10,000 nucleotides of DNA from Rheinheimera sp. Its GTDB lineage: Bacteria; Pseudomonadota; Gammaproteobacteria; Enterobacterales; Alteromonadaceae. The stretch covers positions 1-10,000 of the forward strand of contig NZ_JAIWOI010000144.1 in the NCBI RefSeq assembly GCF_020217005.1, read 5' to 3'. The notes under the pieces are model-generated. The model was not told where the DNA came from. It was given only the letters and a program-made list of their open reading frames with translations, and ran no database searches. The translations under genes and the position numbers were made by a program. Shown here piece by piece: positions 6,749 through 10,000 of the stretch; position 1 is the first letter of the stretch; every line of letters starts with the position of its first letter.

Positions 6749-7500
6749 CGGCTGCCCAGTAACTGACGAATGGATTGAACTAAAGCAACGGCCTGCGGGT
6801 TATCGCCATGCACACATAAGGTATCAGCTTGAATAACAACACTATCGCCTGTATCACTCTGCACTGTGCCGTTTTGCAGCAATTGCTGAACTTGCGCCAG
6901 CGCAGACTGATGATCAAGCACACTACCCGCCTGACTACGGGGCGTTAACGAGCCGTCATTTTTGTAACGTCTGTCGGCAAAAGCTTCAAACAATAATTCC
7001 AGCTGATAGCCTTTGGCCAACTGCTTGTGCTCAGTTGCTGAAGCTGTCGCCAATAGCATCAGCTTTAATGGTTTATGGTAACTGGCCACCGCCTGCATCA
7101 CGGTATCCAGCAGGGCCGGGCTTGCCATCATGTCGTTATACAAAGCGCCATGAGGTTTGATGTAACTCAATTCCAGTCCAAGGCTTTTTGCTACGCCATC
7201 TACAGCGGCTATTTGATACCAAAGTAAATGCTTGAGCTCATCTGCATTCATTTTCACGGAGCGGCGACCAAAACCTTGTTTGTCGTCATAACTTGGGTGC
7301 GCGCCAATTTGCACCTGATGCTGTTTGGCCAGGTTTAAGGTGTTCACCAACACAGTAGGATCGCCGGCATGAAAGCCACAGGCGACATTGGCCTGATCAA
7401 TCAACGGCATCACTTGTGCGTCCAGGCCCATTTGCCAAGCACCAAAACTTTCGCCTAAGTCGCAATTGAGTTTGATCGAGGAATTTTTTAAAGGCTTCAT
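6745..7500 (-). CDS. pxpA: 5-oxoprolinase subunit A (LamB/YcsF family)
   Basis: A 251-residue LamB/YcsF-family protein, the third subunit of the 5-oxoprolinase. The family fold is a metal-hydrolase-like barrel. All family motifs are present: LNCDLGESFG (11-20), ANVACGFHAGDP (38-48), IGAHPSYDDKQGFGRR (65-80), IKPHGALYND (114-123), FEAFADRRYKNDGSLTPRSQ (171-190) and LCVHGDNP (228-235). The histidines and aspartates in these motifs are the likely active site. Length equals that of characterised PxpA proteins. The ATG at 7500 overlaps the ycsI stop by one base (TAATG), with only a weak GAG upstream, which suggests translational coupling. The grouping pxpA-pxpB-pxpC is the standard evidence for 5-oxoprolinase rather than the older LamB/lactam-utilisation label. 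Confidence 0.95.
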   Translation of the reverse strand: MKPLKNSSIKLNCDLGESFGAWQMGLDAQVMPLIDQANVACGFHAGDPTVLVNTLNLAKQHQVQIGAHPSYDDKQGFGRRSVKMNADELKHLLWYQIAAVDGVAKSLGLELSYIKPHGALYNDMMASPALLDTVMQAVASYHKPLKLMLLATASATEHKQLAKGYQLELLFEAFADRRYKNDGSLTPRSQAGSVLDHQSALAQVQQLLQNGTVQSDTGDSVVIQADTLCVHGDNPQAVALVQSIRQLLGSR

Positions 7501-8282
7501 TAAAAACTCGCTAAAGAGCTATTCAGCAGATCAGTCACCAGCATATGACCAGGGCTGTGGGTTATACAAAAATCTGGCTTGGCTTGTTTCATCACCGCTT
7601 GTGGCGTGACACCACAGGCCCAGAATACCGGCACCTCTTCTGGCCGGATAGTGACGGCATCGCCATAATCCGGTGATCGGATATCAGAAATACCCAGAGC
7701 GGCCGGATCGCCAAAATGCACAGGCGCACCATGCACCGCTGGAAAACGACTACAAATTTGAATAGCGCGTATGGCATCGGCCGGTTTCATGGGTCTCATA
7801 CTGACCACCATATTGCCGGAAAAGCGCCCGGCACCGACGCATGGCTGATTGGTGTTGTACATAGGGACATTTTTGCCTTCGCTGATATGGCGTATTTCCA
7901 GTCCGGCAGCCACTAAAGCCTCTTCAAAAGAAAAAGAACAACCTATCAGGAAACTGACTAAATCGTCGCGCCATAAAGCTCGGATATCCTGCAGCTCTTC
8001 GGTCATCTCACCATCACGGAACAGCCGATACGCAGGCAAGTCAGTGCGAAGATCAATGCCCTGGCCTAATTCAGGCAGTACAAACTGACCGGGTTCAGTC
8101 ACAGCTATTAAAGGACAAGCTTTGGGATTACGCTGACAAAACAGCAAAAATTCCGCCGCCCAGCTTTGCGGCAGTATCGCCATATTGCACTGTACATAAC
8201 CCGGCGCTAAACCACTGGTCTGGCTGTTGAACTGGCCAGTTCTTATCTGCTGACGTAACTGGTAAGGAGAAAGCTGAATCAT
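7500..8282 (-). CDS. ycsI: DUF1445 / YcsI family protein (N-terminal domain of D-glutamate cyclase), putative hydro-lyase
   Basis: A 260-residue, cytosolic YcsI/UPF0317 (DUF1445) protein. Motifs: [16 protein letters not shown] (23-38), [12 protein letters not shown] (109-120), [11 protein letters not shown] (138-148), [15 protein letters not shown] (179-193), [12 protein letters not shown] (217-228) and [12 protein letters not shown] (240-251). The conserved C115, C148 and C223 and several histidines look like active-site material. The family is labelled hydro-lyase by automatic pipelines, with little direct proof. In animals the same domain forms the N-terminal half of mitochondrial D-glutamate cyclase, and in Bacillus subtilis ycsI lies among pxp genes. 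Here it is the first gene of the operon, fused by a one-base overlap to pxpA. The ATG at 8282 fits the family N-terminus, although no strong ribosome binding site precedes it. Its own reaction is unknown. Cyclisation or a stereochemical step on oxoproline is inference. Confidence 0.88.
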   Translation of the reverse strand: MIQLSPYQLRQQIRTGQFNSQTSGLAPGYVQCNMAILPQSWAAEFLLFCQRNPKACPLIAVTEPGQFVLPELGQGIDLRTDLPAYRLFRDGEMTEELQDIRALWRDDLVSFLIGCSFSFEEALVAAGLEIRHISEGKNVPMYNTNQPCVGAGRFSGNMVVSMRPMKPADAIRAIQICSRFPAVHGAPVHFGDPAALGISDIRSPDYGDAVTIRPEEVPVFWACGVTPQAVMKQAKPDFCITHSPGHMLVTDLLNSSLASF

Positions 8283-8400
8283 ACTGTGCTGCTGAAAATG
8301 GTCACTTCAGTCCATAGTAGCGGATTAATCCATTCTTCCCAAGCCTCTGTGACCAAAGCACAATTTACCCCGACCAACACAAAAAAATCGCCCGGGGCTG
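8283..8400 (-). other. Upstream region of ycsI
   Basis: About 118 bases between the 22-bp inverted repeat and the ycsI start. It contains the candidate promoter, the GGATTAATCC palindrome and a short GC-rich patch (GCCCCGGGC on the minus strand) followed by seven Ts at 8381-8387. The GC patch can only make a three-base stem, so it is not a convincing attenuator. No strong Shine-Dalgarno sequence precedes the ATG at 8282. Confidence 0.35.
8314..8342 (-). promoter_or_regulatory. Candidate promoter of the ycsI-pxpABC-DUF4392-dat operon
   Basis: On the minus strand TTGGGA (8337-8342) and TACTAT (8314-8319) are separated by exactly 17 bases, each four of six to sigma-70 consensus. The perfect palindrome GGATTAATCC (8322-8331) lies inside the spacer, an ideal place for a repressor. 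Transcription would start near 8307, giving a leader of about 25 bases. The match is modest. Confidence 0.35.
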
Positions 8401-8422
8401 TGTTTTACATGGATGTAAAACA
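8401..8422. promoter_or_regulatory. 22-bp perfect inverted repeat upstream of the operon, likely operator
   Basis: The arms TGTTTTACAT (8401-8410) and ATGTAAAACA (8413-8422) are perfect complements around GG. It lies about 120 bases before the ycsI start and immediately past the RND terminator, so it is not needed for that terminator and probably serves the operon. The sequence is a typical binding site for a dimeric helix-turn-helix regulator, but I do not recognise which. Bacillus has the IclR-type KipR beside its pxp genes. No regulator gene is present here. Confidence 0.5.
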
Positions 8423-8423
8423 T

Positions 8424-8450
8424 AAAAAAAGAGCACTGCAGTGCTCTTTT
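8424..8450 (-). terminator. Rho-independent terminator of the RND transporter gene
   Basis: AAAAGAGCACTG and CAGTGCTCTTTT form a 24-base perfect palindrome (8427-8450), which folds as a 10-bp stem with a TGCA loop. On the minus strand it ends in seven Ts (A run at 8424-8430). It stands 18 bases past the RND stop codon and cuts that transcript off from the operon. The T/A symmetry would allow weak action on the other strand too. Confidence 0.9.
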
Positions 8451-8468
8451 ATGCTTCATCGATAAAGC

Positions 8469-10000
8469 TTATTTCGAGGTCAGCGGCTCGCCATAACTGG
8501 TTACGGCGGCTTTTCTGTTACGGCTGAATCTGGTTTTCACTTTACGTTTAAAGGTCTCCAGACTGTCGTAGAAGGTTGGCACCACCAACAGGGTCAGTAC
8601 AGTCGAGGTTAATACCCCACCTATCACTGAAATGCCCAGAGGTTTGTAGAAAGCAGCGCCTTCACCTATGCCAATAGCCACAGGCAACATACCAGCTACT
8701 AAGGCAAAAGTGGTCATCAAAATTGGCCGTAAACGCTCGCGGCCAGCGGCAATTAAAGCCTCTTCCAGAGTTAAACCTTCGCTTTCTTTTTTGCGGGCAC
8801 AGTCAATCAGCAGAATGCCGTTTTTCACCACTATCCCCATCAGCATAACTACACCTATTAAACTCATCAGGTTTAAAGTTGCACCAGCCACCAATAAGGA
8901 CAACACCACACCAATCAGAGATAAAGGCAAGGACATCATAATAGACACAGGAGCCAGGAAGCTGTGGAACTGCACTACTAATATCAGATACATCAGCATG
9001 ACAGCTAAACCTAAAGCACCAAATATACTGCCAAATACTTCTTCCTGATCACGGCTCTGGCCACCAGACACCACATCATAACCAGGTGGGAATGGAATAG
9101 TTTTCAGCAATTTTTTCGCATCGGCATCCACTTCACCAAAACTGCGGCCTTGTACGTTGGCACCAACCGCCATCATACTTTCGCGGTCTAAATGCTCTAT
9201 CACGGCAGGTCCCTTGCCTACTGTTACAGTCGCAATCTGCTCCAGTGGGATCATAGCGCCTGTGCGGTTCGACAACAGCGGCAAACGTTCTAAATCCTGC
9301 ACTGTCATACGCTCTTCAGGTTTAATCCGGACATAGACGTTCCGGGTTTCACCTGTTGGGTCTATCCAATCGCCAATCTCAGCGCCAGCAAAAGCCAAAC
9401 GTAAGGCGCTGGCGGCATCATTCATCGATAAACCTAAACTGGAGGCTAAACCGCGGTTAAATTCAATTTGCAGCTCTGGTTTAGGATCCTGTGACGACAA
9501 GCCAACATCCACAGCACCTGGTACTGTTTTTAACTTTTCCATAAAGTCCATCACCAGACCTTCCAGCACACGGCTGTCCGGACCACGGAACTGAATTTGC
9601 AAGGCTTTACCGCCCCCGCCGCCATTCAGATCAGCAGAGACTGTGTATTCAGCGCCCACTAATTGTTGCACTTTAGCGCGCACTTCTGCTGCTATTTCAC
9701 GTGAATTGCGATCGCGTTCGTATTCCTTTTTCAGCCGGACAAAAATCTGAGCCCGGGTGATATTGCCCTGAGTCCCAACCGTAGTTTGGGTATACAGCTG
9801 CTCAGGTAACTGGCGGGCTATAGCGGCCGCCTGTTCCGCCTTAATGCTGGTGTATTCAATGCTGGCTTCTGAAGGGGCCCGTACTGAGATCACTATGCCA
9901 CCATCGTCTGTTTCCGGCAGGAAACCTGAACCACCATGAGCGCCTTGCAGATAAATAGCGCCAAAGAAGGAGCCAAAAGCCAGGATCCACATGGATTTAC
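8469..10000 (-). CDS. RND family efflux transporter, inner-membrane permease (C-terminal half, 5' end outside window)
   Basis: The last 509 residues of an AcrB/HAE1-type resistance-nodulation-division pump, which exports hydrophobic compounds with the proton gradient as part of a tripartite complex. The frame stays open to the window edge, and the ATG at 9992 falls inside the protein. Positions below count from it. The segment begins with TM7 (1-17), then the second large periplasmic (porter/docking) region from SGFLPETDDGG (22-32) to about 320, a Gly-rich run at 124-128, then TM8-TM12 (about 322-475). K390 in GIVVKNGILLID sits where AcrB has the TM10 lysine K940 that relays protons. RERLRPILMTTFALVAG (418-434) is the usual TM10-TM11 link. 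The C-terminal tail is short and basic. Substrate is unknown. Membrane-fusion and outer-membrane partners, if in an operon, lie upstream, to the right of the window. Confidence 0.93.
   Translation of the reverse strand, partial: KSMWILAFGSFFGAIYLQGAHGGSGFLPETDDGGIVISVRAPSEASIEYTSIKAEQAAAIARQLPEQLYTQTTVGTQGNITRAQIFVRLKKEYERDRNSREIAAEVRAKVQQLVGAEYTVSADLNGGGGGKALQIQFRGPDSRVLEGLVMDFMEKLKTVPGAVDVGLSSQDPKPELQIEFNRGLASSLGLSMNDAASALRLAFAGAEIGDWIDPTGETRNVYVRIKPEERMTVQDLERLPLLSNRTGAMIPLEQIATVTVGKGPAVIEHLDRESMMAVGANVQGRSFGEVDADAKKLLKTIPFPPGYDVVSGGQSRDQEEVFGSIFGALGLAVMLMYLILVVQFHSFLAPVSIMMSLPLSLIGVVLSLLVAGATLNLMSLIGVVMLMGIVVKNGILLIDCARKKESEGLTLEEALIAAGRERLRPILMTTFALVAGMLPVAIGIGEGAAFYKPLGISVIGGVLTSTVLTLLVVPTFYDSLETFKRKVKTRFSRNRKAAVTSYGEPLTSK

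Noticed and set aside
8427..8450. 24-bp perfect palindrome as an operator
   Set aside because: Its position 18 bases after the RND stop and its seven-T tail explain it fully as a terminator.
8668..9048. Plus-strand open frame of 126 codons inside the RND gene
   Set aside because: It is antisense to the highly conserved RND transmembrane region, and its Ile/Lys/Thr-rich composition is the mirror of the real coding strand.

Overview
The window looks like chromosomal DNA from a Gram-negative gammaproteobacterium, plausibly of the Alteromonadales/Chromatiaceae sort (Shewanella- or Rheinheimera-like). This rests on an outer-membrane PagL-type lipid A deacylase, an RND efflux pump, a class of chemoreceptor common in aquatic gammaproteobacteria, moderate base composition and Shine-Dalgarno-led, tightly packed genes. 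The genus is inference only. I see no RNA genes, insertion sequences, CRISPR or prophage parts.

Layout. Positions 1-249 are AT-rich and hold no convincing gene, only a 12-bp palindrome and the terminator of the next gene. Positions 250-726 (minus) encode a two-cysteine OhrR-type MarR repressor. A 349-base divergent intergenic region with two dyads follows, then pagL on the plus strand (1076-1594), the only plus-strand gene. A shared hairpin separates it from a convergent methyl-accepting chemotaxis protein (1647-3272, minus).

The core is a six-gene minus-strand operon (8282 down to 3381), transcribed in the order ycsI/DUF1445 - pxpA - pxpB - pxpC - DUF4392 (D-glutamate cyclase-like) - dat (class IV D-amino acid aminotransferase). 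The first four genes overlap by 1 to 4 bases and the last junctions are 5 and 19 bases. A candidate promoter and two dyads lie upstream of ycsI, and a hairpin terminator overlaps the dat stop codon. The ATP-dependent 5-oxoprolinase PxpABC opens 5-oxoproline to glutamate. DUF1445 and DUF4392 are the two halves of the animal mitochondrial D-glutamate cyclase DGLUCY, which turns D-glutamate into 5-oxo-D-proline. Dat would collect amino groups from D-amino acids as D-glutamate. Together they suggest a route from D-amino acids through D-glutamate and 5-oxoproline back to central glutamate, with an unsolved stereochemical step. This operon is the most interesting item in the window.

The right edge (8469-10000, minus) is the C-terminal half of an RND-family inner-membrane efflux transporter. 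Its 5' half lies outside the window, and it ends in a strong terminator that insulates it from the operon.
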